DNA of 64,000 bases, taken from contig DVDU01000314.1 in assembly GCA_015296065.1 (NCBI GenBank), positions 1-64,000 of the forward strand, written 5' to 3'. Numbering within the stretch: the stretch's first letter is position 1; every line of letters starts with the position of its first letter. The position numbers and the translations under genes are program-made. The notes under the pieces are model-generated. The model was not told where the DNA came from and ran no database searches. It was given only the letters and a program-made list of their open reading frames with translations. The stretch is from Oscillatoriaceae cyanobacterium M33_DOE_052 (lineage in GTDB: Bacteria; Cyanobacteriota; Cyanobacteriia; Cyanobacteriales; Laspinemataceae). This document shows positions 36,709 through 45,920 of the stretch, one piece after another.

Positions 36709-36991
36709 CGATATAACTCAACAGCCTCTTATATCAATATTGCTTATCTCTATTGTCTCCGAACTACGATCTGCAGCGCAACCCTTCCTGGAAAATCGCT
36801 GTGAGCCCCTCCCGTGTCCCCGAAACACCTCTGCTGCTGGATCTTCTCCTCCCAACATACCACGCCTCTCCCCGGGCAACCCCAAATCCTCTTGTCAGGG
36901 TTTACCTATCCTCTGATTCCTGGCTACCCCACAATTATGATCCCTCCCTGATTTTTGCTGAGTTTTCATCCCCACTGACTCCTAATCAAAA

Positions 36992-37138
36992 TTAACCCAG
37001 TTCCTTTTCTCTAACACCATAATCCCTGACATGAGCCTCACCCTTAATCTGAATTAATAAATCATTGAGCAAAATCTTTTCGCAACTAAATCCAGCATTT
37101 TTCAAGTTGGGGAGGTACGGATTTAGCCGAGGATCACG
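36992..37138 (-). pseudogene. Possible gene remnant, 48-codon fragment
   Basis: On the minus strand, an open stretch without a start codon, bounded by stops, reads RDPRLNPYLPNLKNAGFSCE, KILLNDLLIQIKGEAHVRDY, GVREKELG. Its composition is protein-like (charged helices, balanced hydrophobics) compared with other frames here, and is AT-richer than neighbours. It may be the 3' end of a decayed gene. Family not recognised. Confidence 0.3.
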
Positions 37139-37613
37139 CTAACCCTGCCAGATGCTGTCTGTAAATACAAATGGTATGTACCTAACCATAAATCATGGCA
37201 CTGATTATCATATGCGGTAGTGGGGCTATACAGGAAGCGGGCTTCCCACCCTCACTCCTGATTAGGGTTGTGCAACTGATGATGCAAGATTGCCGATCGG
37301 GCCACTTTTGCCGTAATCGCCCTAGAGCCAAAACGGCTCTCTTGTTAAGGCTTGGGGACGAAATCCGGGTCACAATCCCCAGTGATTTAGTCGCACCATC
37401 TTCAAAAAAGCAGGGGCTTTCTGGCGGATGGCTTCTACTGCGCCACGACAAAACTCGGCAAACACCTGGGCGCAGAGCGATCGCTCTGGTTGTGGCGCAA
37501 CGGCATCGCCTTACCCTGATGTGGGGGTGGGGGGGGGAATCCTGAATCAAAAAAATCTTCTCTCCCCCCTTGTCAGGAGCTGTGGGGTTATGCTATATTT
37601 GTTTTATTAGTTA
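37139..37613. other. Gene-poor stretch before tRNA-Pro
   Basis: No intact gene. A minus-strand open stretch at 37370-37510 (GDAVAPQPERSLCAQVFAEF, CRGAVEAIRQKAPAFLKMVR, LNHWGL, stop) lacks a start and may be a second decayed fragment. The longer opposed frames at 37182-37550 show no domain. The interval from 36709 to 36991 likewise holds nothing supportable. Confidence 0.4.
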
Positions 37614-37687
37614 CGGGATGTAGCGCAGCTTGGTAGCGCGCCTGCTTTGGGAGCAGGATGTCGCAGGTTCAAATCCTGTCATCCCGA
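37614..37687 (+). tRNA. tRNA-Pro (anticodon UGG)
   Basis: 74 nt. The acceptor stem CGGGATG pairs with CATCCCG, discriminator A. D arm GCGC-AGCTTGGTA-GCGC, anticodon stem CCTGC/GCAGG with loop TTTGGGA giving anticodon TGG, T arm CAGG-TTCAAAT-CCTG. CCA is not encoded. A TATGCTATAT -10-like sequence lies about 20 nt upstream. Confidence 0.97.
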
Positions 37688-38661
37688 TTCTATACTTTCC
37701 CCGCCCTGACCGGGCTATCGCCCGTACTGGGCTTGCAGATTCTCCGTTATTTCACCAATTTTTCACCATTACCTTAAAGTCTAGCGGGTAGGGTAAGTAA
37801 GCAACCCCTAGCACCCGGATTTAATTTTCTAATAAAACAAGCAATTTATATACCCACAGGCCACCTGTCCAGGTGGCGAAAATACTGCTAATATACTTTC
37901 ATACTTCCCTTCTTCCCTTAGTTAGGGTTGGTGGGGACAACAGGGCAACAGATGGGAAAAACCTGGATGGGGCAGGAACAAAGCATCGGTGGTGGATATT
38001 GTAGGTTTGATCTCTCGGCGTTACATCCCCTGTATGTTTGCTGGTTCACCGAGGGCGAAACATTCGCCTCATGGCGCTCCCAGCTTTGTCAGCCTCAAGC
38101 ACCTACAGAAATCACATCTGAAGGAAAATTCCTTCTGGGCTACCTGCCAGAGGCTTTGGAACACATGCCTTGAGACTTAAGTCCGGTAATACAGAAACTT
38201 TGGACCCGCCAGAACCAAAAGGCCACAAACAACGGATCCCCTGGAATCAGGGTGTTTCTAGCTAGATGCAAACCTGGGCAAAAAGCGGGTTTGGCTGCGA
38301 AAGTCTCCGCAAGACACCTGGTTGCTACCGAGTACCGGAAACAAATCGGTAGCCTCACCCAGAGACGATCGCAGCGCCGCCGCCTGACGGAGGGCGCTGC
38401 AACGAGAAAAAATCAATGCTAATATCGGGAATCAGCCCGTCAGCCCATGATTCATTAGGAATAACAGGAGTAAATCGAAAACTCATATAGATGTATAGAT
38501 GCCAGGACTCAAGATCAAGATTTGCTTATTGCCCAAAATATCATTAGTCAAACATCCTTTGTCCTTGGTCAAAAGTCCTTTCTAAGGATACAAGTGACAA
38601 ATGACAAATGACCAATGACAAATGAAAAATGAAAACAGTTGTATCGACAGCAGGTATAGTC
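37688..38661. other. Gene-free region after tRNA-Pro
   Basis: 974 bp. Contains a CCACCTG-tc-CAGGTGG hairpin (about 37861-37876), a 81-codon open frame (37928-38173) without recognisable features, and from 38553 to 38628 GTCCTTT and ACAAATGAC heptamers leading into the Tic22-like gene. No copy of the tRNA 3' end, so no sign of an integrated island. Confidence 0.6.
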
Positions 38662-39429
38662 ATGAAATCACTATTGCGTTGGGGCGCCGTACTGGGTTTG
38701 ATTGGCAGTGTTTTTGTGGGGATTTCGCCCAAAAACATGAAAGCTCTGGCACTTCCTGAACCCCAAATTATCCAAAAGCTCAGCCAGATTCCCGTATTTA
38801 CCATCACCAACAATCAGGGGTCTCCCCTGGTAGCTTCTATATCTAATGGCAATCAAAATACTTCCGTAGCAGGAGTTTTTATCAGCAAAAAGGATGCTGA
38901 TGATTTTATCCAAAAGCTGACGGAAAGCAACCCGGAACTGGTGAACTCCGTGCAAGTTAGAACCGTTTCTCTGGCAGATGTTTACCAGATGGAAAGAGCT
39001 AACCAAGGCCAAGGGGCTCAGCCGCTCGCATTTGACTACGTACCGGTAAGGCAGCAGGTGGACTCAGCACTGGCGGTGCTGGAGGCTAATGGACAGACCG
39101 TAGAAGAATTCAATGGTGTGCCGCTGTTTTTGGCTACGGGAGGTGCAGACAACGGATACCTAACGATTCAACAAGGTGAGCAGCAGGTAATTCCCCTCTT
39201 TTTTAATAAGGAAGATTTACAGGGAATGTTAGACCGCTTGCGCCAGCAAGACCCGAATCTGGCCCAAACGGTTAACATTAAGGTGGTTAACCTCCGGGGA
39301 CTAATCAAGCTGTTGCAAGAGAGCAATGATGAGCAATTGAATAAAATTGTGCTGATCCCGTCTCGAGAAACCATCGAATATTTGCAATCTCAGCAGCAAC
39401 CCAACCGCAGCAATGGTCAGGGTAACTAG
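38662..39429 (+). CDS. Tic22-like protein
   Basis: About 255 residues from ATG 38662; ATG 38629 within repeat sequence is possible. Signal-like N-terminus (SLLRWGAVLGLIGSVFVGIS), then the Tic22 region: LSQIPVFTITNNQGSPLVAS, VAGVFISKKDADDFIQKLTE, VRTVSLADVYQME, and a second similar half (VPLFLATGGADNGYLTIQQG, VIPLFFNKEDLQGMLDRLR, KVVNLRGLIKLLQE). Family knowledge: cyanobacterial Tic22 is periplasmic and aids outer-membrane protein biogenesis; in plastids it belongs to the import machinery. A Tic20-like gene is at 46865. Confidence 0.88.
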   Translation: MKSLLRWGAVLGLIGSVFVGISPKNMKALALPEPQIIQKLSQIPVFTITNNQGSPLVASISNGNQNTSVAGVFISKKDADDFIQKLTESNPELVNSVQVRTVSLADVYQMERANQGQGAQPLAFDYVPVRQQVDSALAVLEANGQTVEEFNGVPLFLATGGADNGYLTIQQGEQQVIPLFFNKEDLQGMLDRLRQQDPNLAQTVNIKVVNLRGLIKLLQESNDEQLNKIVLIPSRETIEYLQSQQQPNRSNGQGN

Positions 39430-39464
39430 GGCAGTTTAGTCCTGATGCAAAGGATAGGGGACAA

Positions 39465-40337
39465 ATGCCGGTAGTTTCGGGTCGGGAATTGTGGCAGTGG
39501 CGTCAAGATGCGATCGCTGCTGCCTCATTGGCTGGGGTGCCCACGGAAGAAGTGGACTGGTTGCTGATGGCAGTGGCGGGGCTAGATAAGCTGGCATTGC
39601 GCCTGAATTCATATCAGGAGCGATCGCACATCAGCATCCTCCTGCCACTGGCGCAACTATCGCGACAGTGGGAGCAGCGCTTGCAAGACCATTTCCCGGT
39701 GCAGTATGTAGCGGGGATGGTGGGTTGGCGCCAGTTCTCCCTGGCGGTCAACCCCAGCGTGTTGATTCCCCGACCCGAAACCGAATACCTCATCGACCTG
39801 GCAGTAGGGGCGAATCAGGAAGGCAATTGGGCGGATTTGGGGACCGGCAGTGGTGCGATCGCCATCGGTCTGGCGGCGGCTCTGCCTTCAGCCACAATTC
39901 ATGCGGTTGATTGCTCCCCGGAAGCTCTGGCAACGGCGCAAGCCAATGCCCACCGCCTCGGTTTCGCCCACCGGATCCACTTTTACCTGGGTTCCTGGTG
40001 TGAACCCCTCTCCTCCCTGCAAGGTCAACTCAGCGGCATCGCCGCCAACCCGCCTTATATCCCTAGCGCAATGGTGCCGCAACTCCAACCAGAAGTAGCC
40101 AAACATGAACCCCATCTGGCTCTTGACGGTGGTGTTGATGGTTTGGACTGCATCCGCCAGATTGTCAGGGTAGCTCCGGCGTACCTCAAACCAGGGGGAG
40201 TCTTACTTTTGGAAATGATGGCCGGTCAAGCCTCCTCCGTTACCGAACTGCTCCACTGCCAGGGCAGCTACCGCCAAATCTCCATCCACTCTGACCTGGC
40301 CGGGATTGAGCGGTTTGCCTGTGCGATCGTCTGTTAG
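39465..40337 (+). CDS. prmC: Release factor glutamine methyltransferase PrmC
   Basis: 290 residues. Helical N-terminal RF-binding domain (SRELWQWRQDAIAAASLAGV, YVAGMVGWRQFSLAVNPSVL, IPRPETEYLID), SAM motif LGTGSGAIAIGLA, and catalytic NPPYIP (in GIAANPPYIPSAM). It methylates the Gln of the GGQ motif in RF1/RF2. Start ATG is in GGACAAATGCC, again the repeat motif. 32 nt before the Sua5/TsaC-type gene, probably co-transcribed; prmC next to tsaC/sua5 is a frequent bacterial arrangement. Confidence 0.95.
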   Translation: MPVVSGRELWQWRQDAIAAASLAGVPTEEVDWLLMAVAGLDKLALRLNSYQERSHISILLPLAQLSRQWEQRLQDHFPVQYVAGMVGWRQFSLAVNPSVLIPRPETEYLIDLAVGANQEGNWADLGTGSGAIAIGLAAALPSATIHAVDCSPEALATAQANAHRLGFAHRIHFYLGSWCEPLSSLQGQLSGIAANPPYIPSAMVPQLQPEVAKHEPHLALDGGVDGLDCIRQIVRVAPAYLKPGGVLLLEMMAGQASSVTELLHCQGSYRQISIHSDLAGIERFACAIVC

Positions 40338-40369
40338 CTGAATTCCAGCCCAATTCTGAAACTTCGCCA

Positions 40370-40960
40370 ATGACTTTAGTTTCCATTCCAGACCTGATTG
40401 CTGGTGCCCGCGCTGGCAAACTGGTCAGCTTTCCTACAGATACCGTCCCGGCTTTAGCAGCGCGACCCGATCGCGCTGATTTGATTTTTGCGGCCAAAGA
40501 ACGCAGCGAGGATAAACCCCTGATTTTGATGGCCGCAACCCCAGCCGACCTCTGGCCCTACGTCAGCGGCACCCCGGAAATGTGGGCAGTATGGCAACAA
40601 GTGGCGGCGAATTGCTGGCCAGGAGCGCTGACCCTAGTTTTACCAGCGTCCAGCACCGTGCCCCGAGTTGTCAATCCTCAAACTCCTGATACCATAGGCA
40701 TCCGGGTGCCGAACCACACGATCGCTCTCGCAATTCTGGCTCAGACTGGCCCGCTGGCTACCACCAGCGCCAACCATAGCGGAGAACCCGCCTTGACAGT
40801 TATGGCGGAGATAGATGCAAAATTTCCTGAAGTGTTGGTTTATCAAGGAGAAATAGATGCAGCAGCATCGGGATTACCTTCCACTGTGGCTAAATGGAGG
40901 GGTAACGGTTGGGAGATCTTACGTCAGGGAGCGGTCAACAAACAAAAATTAGAGCCCTAA
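40370..40960 (+). CDS. L-threonylcarbamoyladenylate synthase (Sua5/TsaC family)
   Basis: 196 residues, YrdC fold only, without the Sua5 C-terminal extension. Key segments: GKLVSFPTDTVPALAARPD, IFAAKERSEDKPLILMAATP, ANCWPGALTLVLPAS, DTIGIRVPNHTIALAILA and PLATTSANHSGEPAL. It makes TC-AMP from Thr, bicarbonate and ATP for t6A, serving TsaD (21503). Follows prmC by 32 nt. Confidence 0.93.
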   Translation: MTLVSIPDLIAGARAGKLVSFPTDTVPALAARPDRADLIFAAKERSEDKPLILMAATPADLWPYVSGTPEMWAVWQQVAANCWPGALTLVLPASSTVPRVVNPQTPDTIGIRVPNHTIALAILAQTGPLATTSANHSGEPALTVMAEIDAKFPEVLVYQGEIDAAASGLPSTVAKWRGNGWEILRQGAVNKQKLEP

Positions 40961-41022
40961 GATGGGATGTTTGCCGGGATACTTGGTTGCTCCGTGAGCC
41001 TAGTTTTCCGCCAAACTAGATT

Positions 41023-42060
41023 ATGATGGTTGATTTTGTGGGATATCCTGCGTTAATTATGGATTTGAGCAACTGGGTCGCGCTGGCAGTTGGAATCGGA
41101 CTGGGGTTAGGGAGCGGTTGGGTTCGGCGGCGTCCCACTGTGGCCGCTCCCCCCACACCAGAAGTGCCACCGGTGAAAGAGAATTGCCCAGAAGCCGAAT
41201 CGATTTCTGCTGTGGCTGCTCCCCCTACACCAGAAATTGCACCGGTGACAGGCAATAGCTCGGAAGCCGAATTAATCAAGTCTTTGGAGGCTGAACTGGC
41301 AAAAACCAAAGCAGCTTACTATCTGGCGAGCCAGATGAGTCAGTTCAAAGGGGGGTTTCTGGCGCGGGTATCTCACGAGCTCCGATCGCCCATTAACGGT
41401 CTGATTGGTTCCCATCAGTTAATTCTCTCAGACCTATGCGACGACCCGGCTGAGGAGCGCGAAGTTTTGGCGCAAGCGAATAACTCAGCCATGAAAATGA
41501 TTGAGATGCTCGATCGGGTTCTCAATGTCGCCAGAACTGAGGATGGCAGAAACCCGATGACCATCCAAGCCTTATCTCTGGCGCAAATTTTCGAGGAAGT
41601 ACATTACTTGACCGCGATGCAAGCGGCAAATCGGAACATTCCCCTCAATGTCATTGTCCCCCAACCCGATATCTATGTCCTGGCTGACGAAGACTGGCTC
41701 AAACAAGTCCTGGTCAATCTTGTAGAAACTGGGATTACCCCTTTCGGAAATGAGACTATTTCTGTAACCGCCCGAGTGGCAGAGGATGGGGGAGCTGCCT
41801 GCATCTGGATTGATGCCGAGTTTCCCCCAGAATTTAACCGCGAATCCCTAGATTTGCTGCAAAAAGAAGTTCCAAATGACCGCCTGGTGGACAATACCGA
41901 GCTGTCACTAGGTTTGACCATGCTGATGAACCAGACGGTTTTGGAACTGATGAAGGGACGCCTAGAAATCCAAGAAGCATCGCCAGGAGAAGCCAGTGCT
42001 GCGCTTAGTCGGATTCAATGCTCGCTCCCACTGGCGACCCCACAGCCGCCAGGGGACTGA
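41023..42060 (+). CDS. Sensor histidine kinase-like, degenerate ATPase domain
   Basis: 345 residues. A TM segment near the start (NWVALAVGIGLGLGSGW), two imperfect Pro-rich repeats (VAAPPTPEVPPVKENCPEAE and VAAPPTPEIAPVTGNSSEAE), HisKA with H-box RVSHELRSPINGLIGSHQLI (His118), then an HATPase-like region. The N-box reads LKQVLVNLVETGITPFGN, and no DxGxG or GxGLG is visible where G1/G2 are expected (WIDAEFPPEFNRESLD). It could dimerise and accept phosphate yet be a poor or inactive kinase. No response regulator is adjacent. Its last 56 nt overlap the convergent GNAT. Confidence 0.78.
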   Translation: MMVDFVGYPALIMDLSNWVALAVGIGLGLGSGWVRRRPTVAAPPTPEVPPVKENCPEAESISAVAAPPTPEIAPVTGNSSEAELIKSLEAELAKTKAAYYLASQMSQFKGGFLARVSHELRSPINGLIGSHQLILSDLCDDPAEEREVLAQANNSAMKMIEMLDRVLNVARTEDGRNPMTIQALSLAQIFEEVHYLTAMQAANRNIPLNVIVPQPDIYVLADEDWLKQVLVNLVETGITPFGNETISVTARVAEDGGAACIWIDAEFPPEFNRESLDLLQKEVPNDRLVDNTELSLGLTMLMNQTVLELMKGRLEIQEASPGEASAALSRIQCSLPLATPQPPGD

Positions 42061-42478
42061 ATTCTGGCTGGTTGTACAGTACCATCGTGGTGCTGGGATT
42101 CTCCTCAAAGCCGATGCGCTCGTAGAATTTCTGCTGATGGGTTGTCATCAAGTAAACTCGTTCCACTCGGCTCATTCGGGGGTGACTCAACACGGTTTCC
42201 ACCATCTTGCGACCTAAACCCAACCCTTGATAATCTGGGTGAATGACTACATCCCAGATGCAGGCCCGGTAAATTCCGTCTGAAGTGGCGCGAGCAAAAC
42301 CAATCTGGCTTTTCCCATCCCAAACTGTTACCACCGGTTCGCTGTTGGCTACTGCCACGGCCAGGTTCTCAAAATCTCGCTCTCGCGCCCAAAAAGCTGC
42401 GATCTCAAACAGGGTTGTGAGTTGCTCCAGATCTACATCTGATTTCCGATCGCAAAAGCGAATGTGACTGCAATCCAT
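42005..42478 (-). CDS. GNAT N-acetyltransferase
   Basis: About 157 residues from ATG 42478 (42487 and 42508 also possible). LEQLTTLFEIAAFWARERDF, IGFARATSDGIYRACIWDVV, the acetyl-CoA loop HPDYQGLGLGRKMVE (Q-G-L-G-L-G), and YERIGFEENPSTTMVLY. It is similar in the core to the Ycf52-like protein at 25981 but lacks its N-terminal part. The start lies within GGACTAATGACAAATATGG of the heptamer repeat. The 3' end overlaps the kinase-like gene. Confidence 0.83.
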   Translation of the reverse strand: MDCSHIRFCDRKSDVDLEQLTTLFEIAAFWARERDFENLAVAVANSEPVVTVWDGKSQIGFARATSDGIYRACIWDVVIHPDYQGLGLGRKMVETVLSHPRMSRVERVYLMTTHQQKFYERIGFEENPSTTMVLYNQPEFSPLAAVGSPVGASIESD

Positions 42479-42878
42479 ATTTGTCATTAGTCCAAAGTCC
42501 CTGGTCATTTGTCAAAAGTCACTTGTCGTTGGTCATTTGTCAAAAGTCACTTGTCCACAGGACAAATGACAGCTCTGGTTGCACCGATGAGGGTACGACA
42601 TCATTAACCTTGGTCACGCAACTTAGATATTATTGACGCCGTGGGGAGAGAGTGCAAACGGGACGCTTTTTCTGGTGATTTAGTAGTATATATAACAGTT
42701 TTTTCTGGGCTATGCAATATAATTTACACCTTTTGCGCAACTTTTTTATGTGGATTTGTTGACATTTTGCTCCTTATTTCTGGTAAGAGCAGAGGGAATG
42801 ATCACTGAAAAAGCAACCCCCCATCAGGATCCTGATGGGGGGATTCGGATGATGCTGGTACTCTTTGGCACGATCGAG
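42479..42878. other. Intergenic region with heptamers
   Basis: 400 bp upstream of the GNAT and downstream of hemB. GTCATTTGTCAAAAGTCACTT-type heptamers at 42488-42570, an AT-rich stretch around 42660-42750, then the hemB terminator palindrome. Confidence 0.6.
42817..42842 (-). terminator. Perfect 26-bp palindrome after hemB
   Basis: CCCCCCATCAGGA followed by TCCTGATGGGGGG, then TTGCTTTTT on the minus strand, 36 nt after the hemB stop. A strong factor-independent terminator for hemB. Confidence 0.88.
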
Positions 42879-43880
42879 CTATTTCAGCAGCCAACGAGCA
42901 GCATCTTTAGCGTGATAGGTGAGGATCAGGTCAGCGCCAGCACGCTTAAACCCGGTGAGGGTTTCCATCACTACCCGCTCCTCATCAATCCACCCGTTGA
43001 GAGCCGCTGCTTTAATCATAGAGTATTCGCCAGAGACATTGTAAGCGGCCACGGGCAGGTTGGTGGCTTCTTTGACCCGCCAGATGATATCCATGTAAGC
43101 CAAGGCGGGTTTAACCATGAGCATATCGGCGCCTTCGGCGATGTCAAGGGAGATTTCTTTGAGAGCCTCGCGAGCGTTACCCGGATCCATTTGGTAGGTG
43201 CGGCGATCGCCAAACTGAGGCGTCGATTCCGCCGCATCCCGAAACGGACCATAATAAGCCGAAGCATACTTCGCCGCATAAGACAGAATCGGCGTGTCCG
43301 CAAATCCCGCCTCGTCTAAACCCGATCGAATTGCCTGCACGAAACCATCCATCATTCCCGAAGGCGCGATGATATCTGCACCCGCTTTCGCTTGAGCTAC
43401 CGCTGTTTTCTTCAGCAACTCCAACGTGGGATCGTTCAACACCCGCCCCGTCAGGTCCCCCACCTGCAAATAGCCGCAGTGACCATGACTGGTGTACTCA
43501 CATAAACAAGTATCCACCACCACAATCAAATCTGGCACCGCCTCTTTCACCGCCGTAGTCGCTTTTTGGACAATCCCGCAATCGTGCCAAGCTCCAGTAG
43601 CTTCCTCATCCTTACTATCGGGAATGCCAAACAAAATAATCGCCGGGATACCCAAGTCGTAAACTTCCTTGGCTTCTTCGACGATTTTATCTACCGATAG
43701 CTGGTAAACTCCCGGCATGGATTTTACCTCTTTCGCCACTGCCTCTCCCGGCACGGCAAACAGGGGATAAATCAAGTCGCTAGTAGTGAGGACGTTTTCG
43801 CGCACCATCCGACGCAGTTGGGGATGGGAGCGCAGGCGGCGCGGGCGATTAATGGGAAACATAGATTTTTTCTTGGTCAA
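42879..43880 (-). CDS. hemB: Porphobilinogen synthase (delta-ALA dehydratase)
   Basis: 333 residues. [20 protein letters not shown], Zn-type metal site [14 protein letters not shown] with all three Cys (the plant Mg-type would have Asp residues here), Schiff-base Lys regions [15 protein letters not shown] and [13 protein letters not shown]. It joins two 5-aminolevulinate into porphobilinogen for haem, chlorophyll and bilins. Single gene with its own terminator at 42817. Confidence 0.97.
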   Translation of the reverse strand: MTKKKSMFPINRPRRLRSHPQLRRMVRENVLTTSDLIYPLFAVPGEAVAKEVKSMPGVYQLSVDKIVEEAKEVYDLGIPAIILFGIPDSKDEEATGAWHDCGIVQKATTAVKEAVPDLIVVVDTCLCEYTSHGHCGYLQVGDLTGRVLNDPTLELLKKTAVAQAKAGADIIAPSGMMDGFVQAIRSGLDEAGFADTPILSYAAKYASAYYGPFRDAAESTPQFGDRRTYQMDPGNAREALKEISLDIAEGADMLMVKPALAYMDIIWRVKEATNLPVAAYNVSGEYSMIKAAALNGWIDEERVVMETLTGFKRAGADLILTYHAKDAARWLLK

Positions 43881-44078
43881 TCCTATTCCAACCAGTCTAA
43901 AACTTGGAGGGAACCTGATTTGGCTTGCCTTGACAATCTGTTACAATCTGCCCGTTAAAACCGAAAAAGGTACGCCCCTGGGGGCGCACCTGAAGCCAAA
44001 ATCTCAGCCCAGAAAGAGGTATCTGGGGAGTTTACGGGTTGTTTCCACTGCTAGGGGAGACCCTTATGGAAGCCGCGT

Positions 44079-44339
44079 TTAGGCTGATACGGGGTAAACG
44101 CTCACCTTTTTGCGACTTTTATCCTTTCTTTCAAAGGTGACGACGCCATCGATGAGGGCGAACAGGGTATCATCCTTGCCGATACCGACATTGGAGCCGG
44201 GGTGAACTTTCGTCCCCCGCTGACGGATGAGGATATTGCCCGCTTTGACGACTTCACCGCCAAACCGCTTGACGCCAAGGCGTTGGGCATTAGAATCGCG
44301 TCCGTTACGTGTGCTACCAGTTCCTTTCTTATGAGCCAT
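44079..44339 (-). CDS. rpmA: 50S ribosomal protein L27
   Basis: 86 residues: [52 protein letters not shown] and [16 protein letters not shown]. No cleaved N-terminal extension of the Firmicute kind. Downstream of rplU on the same strand, the conserved rplU-rpmA order, separated by 118 nt filled with heptamer repeats. Confidence 0.98.
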   Translation of the reverse strand: MAHKKGTGSTRNGRDSNAQRLGVKRFGGEVVKAGNILIRQRGTKVHPGSNVGIGKDDTLFALIDGVVTFERKDKSRKKVSVYPVSA

Positions 44340-44348
44340 AATTTTCCT

Positions 44349-44457
44349 TATTTGTCATTTGTCATTGGTCATTTGTCAAAAGTCCTTTGTCCTTTGTCCT
44401 TTGTCCTTTGACTAATGACAAGTGACAAGGGAGAAGGGACTAGGGACTAATGACAAG
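44349..44457. repeat. Heptamer array inside the rplU-rpmA operon
   Basis: GTCATTTGTCATTGG, GTCCTTT (four in a row) and GACAAGTGACAAGGG units fill the gap between rplU and rpmA. Confidence 0.92.
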
Positions 44458-44841
44458 TTATTCTGCTGTTTCTGCACTGGTCTCAGCAGCAACGGCAGGT
44501 CCGCTACTTTGGCTTAAGATGCCACCGTTGAGTGTGATGGATTCGATCGCCAGCCGCGTGATTTCCTGGCGGTGTCCCCGCTTTTTGCGAGTTTTCTTTT
44601 TGGGCTTCATCTTGTAAACGAGGACTTTGCGGCCCCGACGGTGCTGTAGCACCCGCGCCTCGATCGTGGCTCCTTCGACAAAAGGTTGACCTACATGGAC
44701 ACTACCATCATGGTTGACCAGCAGGATTTTTTCGATCGTAATGGTTTCTTCTGGTTCGACGGGAAGCAACTCCACATCATAAAAGCGACCGGACTCTACT
44801 CGCAGTTGCTTGCCGCCGGTTTCGATAATTGCGTAGGTCAT
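44458..44841 (-). CDS. rplU: 50S ribosomal protein L21
   Basis: 127 residues from ATG 44841 (an upstream in-frame start at 44892 would add 17 non-conserved residues). MTYAIIETGGKQLRVESGRF, GATIEARVLQHRRGRKVLVY, KMKPKKKTRKKRGHRQEITR, then an acidic Ala-rich tail. Promoter at 44934-44963 with an inverted repeat around its -10. Confidence 0.97.
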   Translation of the reverse strand: MTYAIIETGGKQLRVESGRFYDVELLPVEPEETITIEKILLVNHDGSVHVGQPFVEGATIEARVLQHRRGRKVLVYKMKPKKKTRKKRGHRQEITRLAIESITLNGGILSQSSGPAVAAETSAETAE

Positions 44842-44918
44842 AAAATTTTCGTGGTGGGTGCCGTAAGGGTAGCTGCTAAGAGCATTTGTCAAGTTTTCAC
44901 CCGTTCCGAGCCCAAATA

Positions 44919-44963
44919 GACAGCCAAACTCTAATTATAGTATGGCTGTCTTGTTGGTGTCAA
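44919..44963 (-). promoter_or_regulatory. rplU promoter with flanking inverted repeat
   Basis: Minus strand: -35 TTGACA (44958-44963), 18-nt spacer, -10 TATAAT (44934-44939), both perfect consensus; transcription would start near 44927. Arms GACAGCCA (44943-44950 on the minus strand) and TGGCTGTC (44919-44926) flank the -10 symmetrically with 16 nt between them, which looks like an operator. It lies just past the rpsF stop. Confidence 0.8.
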
Positions 44964-44975
44964 GTCGGATTTGGT

Positions 44976-45305
44976 TTAGGCTTCTGCCGCTACCGCTTCT
45001 GGCTTCGGTGGTGTGACATCCTGTTTGATGGTGAGGTAGCGGATGGTGTCATCCCCAAGGCGCATCATCCGTTCCAAAGCTGCCACCACCTTACCAGGGC
45101 CGGTGTAGTTCATCTGGATGTAGATGCCTTCCCGGTATTTGCCAATCTCATAGGCAAGGCGGCGTTTACCGCGATGTTGGGTTTCGCTCACATCAGCGCC
45201 GTTTTCCCGGAGGAAGTTTTGATATTTGGCGATCGCCACTTCTGTCTGCTCTTCTCCGAGGTCTGGGCGGAGAATGTACATAGTCTCGTAAACGAATTTC
45301 TTCAT
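44976..45305 (-). CDS. rpsF: 30S ribosomal protein S6
   Basis: 109 residues: [71 protein letters not shown], and a Pro/Ala/Glu tail. AAGGAGA precedes the ATG. It stands alone; the usual rpsR/ssb partners are not adjacent. The rplU promoter begins 13 nt past its stop. Confidence 0.97.
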   Translation of the reverse strand: MKKFVYETMYILRPDLGEEQTEVAIAKYQNFLRENGADVSETQHRGKRRLAYEIGKYREGIYIQMNYTGPGKVVAALERMMRLGDDTIRYLTIKQDVTPPKPEAVAAEA

Positions 45306-45920
45306 CAGATTGCTCTCCTTATGGACTCTTGACCTCTTCTAAGCCCGGAGTGGCAGCCGTTGGCGGCCCGCTGTTGTCCCAGTTTCTGGGTGGCAGCCCC
45401 GGACCAGAAGAAGTAAGGCATGAAAATTGGGGCAATTAATACCCCATCCTCAATTGATTCTATGCAAGAATATCCACAAAGTCACTAGGGTAAGAAGTCA
45501 ACCCGATCGAATTGGGGCCAAACCAACACATATGGGAATCAGCACCAGAGCCATTGGTGGTGGCATCACCTTGGCGGCAATGGCTTTGGGGTGGAGATGT
45601 TGTCGATTTTTTTCTGGTCTTATCCCACCGTTCTGTAATTTCCCGCCCAAGGCCGATGCTGATGTTGGCGGCCCTCCATGCCTTGACTCGTCAAGAAACC
45701 GGGTTTCTCGCGGTTTGAGAAACCCGGCTTCTTGACTTGTGCTTGCTCCGTTAGGGGGAAGCCAGTGGCTATTTCTAGGGTGCCGAGATTCGCTCCACAC
45801 ACATGATGACTGCGGCTTAATTAAGCTGAAAATCTATCCCGGTCAAACTAGCAGTTTCTAATTCATATGTAGGAAAAGCGAGCTTGACCGTTAACCGAAT
45901 CTTAAGGCAATTTCATAGTT
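45306..45920. other. Intergenic region with a palindromic element
   Basis: 615 bp. A GGGG-caattaata-CCCC hairpin near 45430; no supported gene (opposed 100-codon frames at 45427-45800 lack features); and a short-class palindromic pair, AGAAACCGGGTTTCT (45694-45708) with AGAAACCCGGCTTCT (45718-45732), 39 bp in total. Confidence 0.65.

Noticed and set aside
37182-37550. Opposed 116-122 codon open frames on both strands
   Set aside because: Mutually overlapping, Cys/Arg/Pro-biased, no domain; likely non-coding or decayed sequence.
37928-38173. 81-codon open frame downstream of tRNA-Pro
   Set aside because: No recognisable motif, no ribosome site, and no conserved-looking pattern.
37614-38661. 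Possible genomic island at tRNA-Pro
   Set aside because: No integrase and no repeated tRNA 3' end seen downstream.
45427-45800. Overlapping 100-codon frames on both strands
   Set aside because: They run across the palindromic element and encode repeat-derived peptides such as KKPGFSN.
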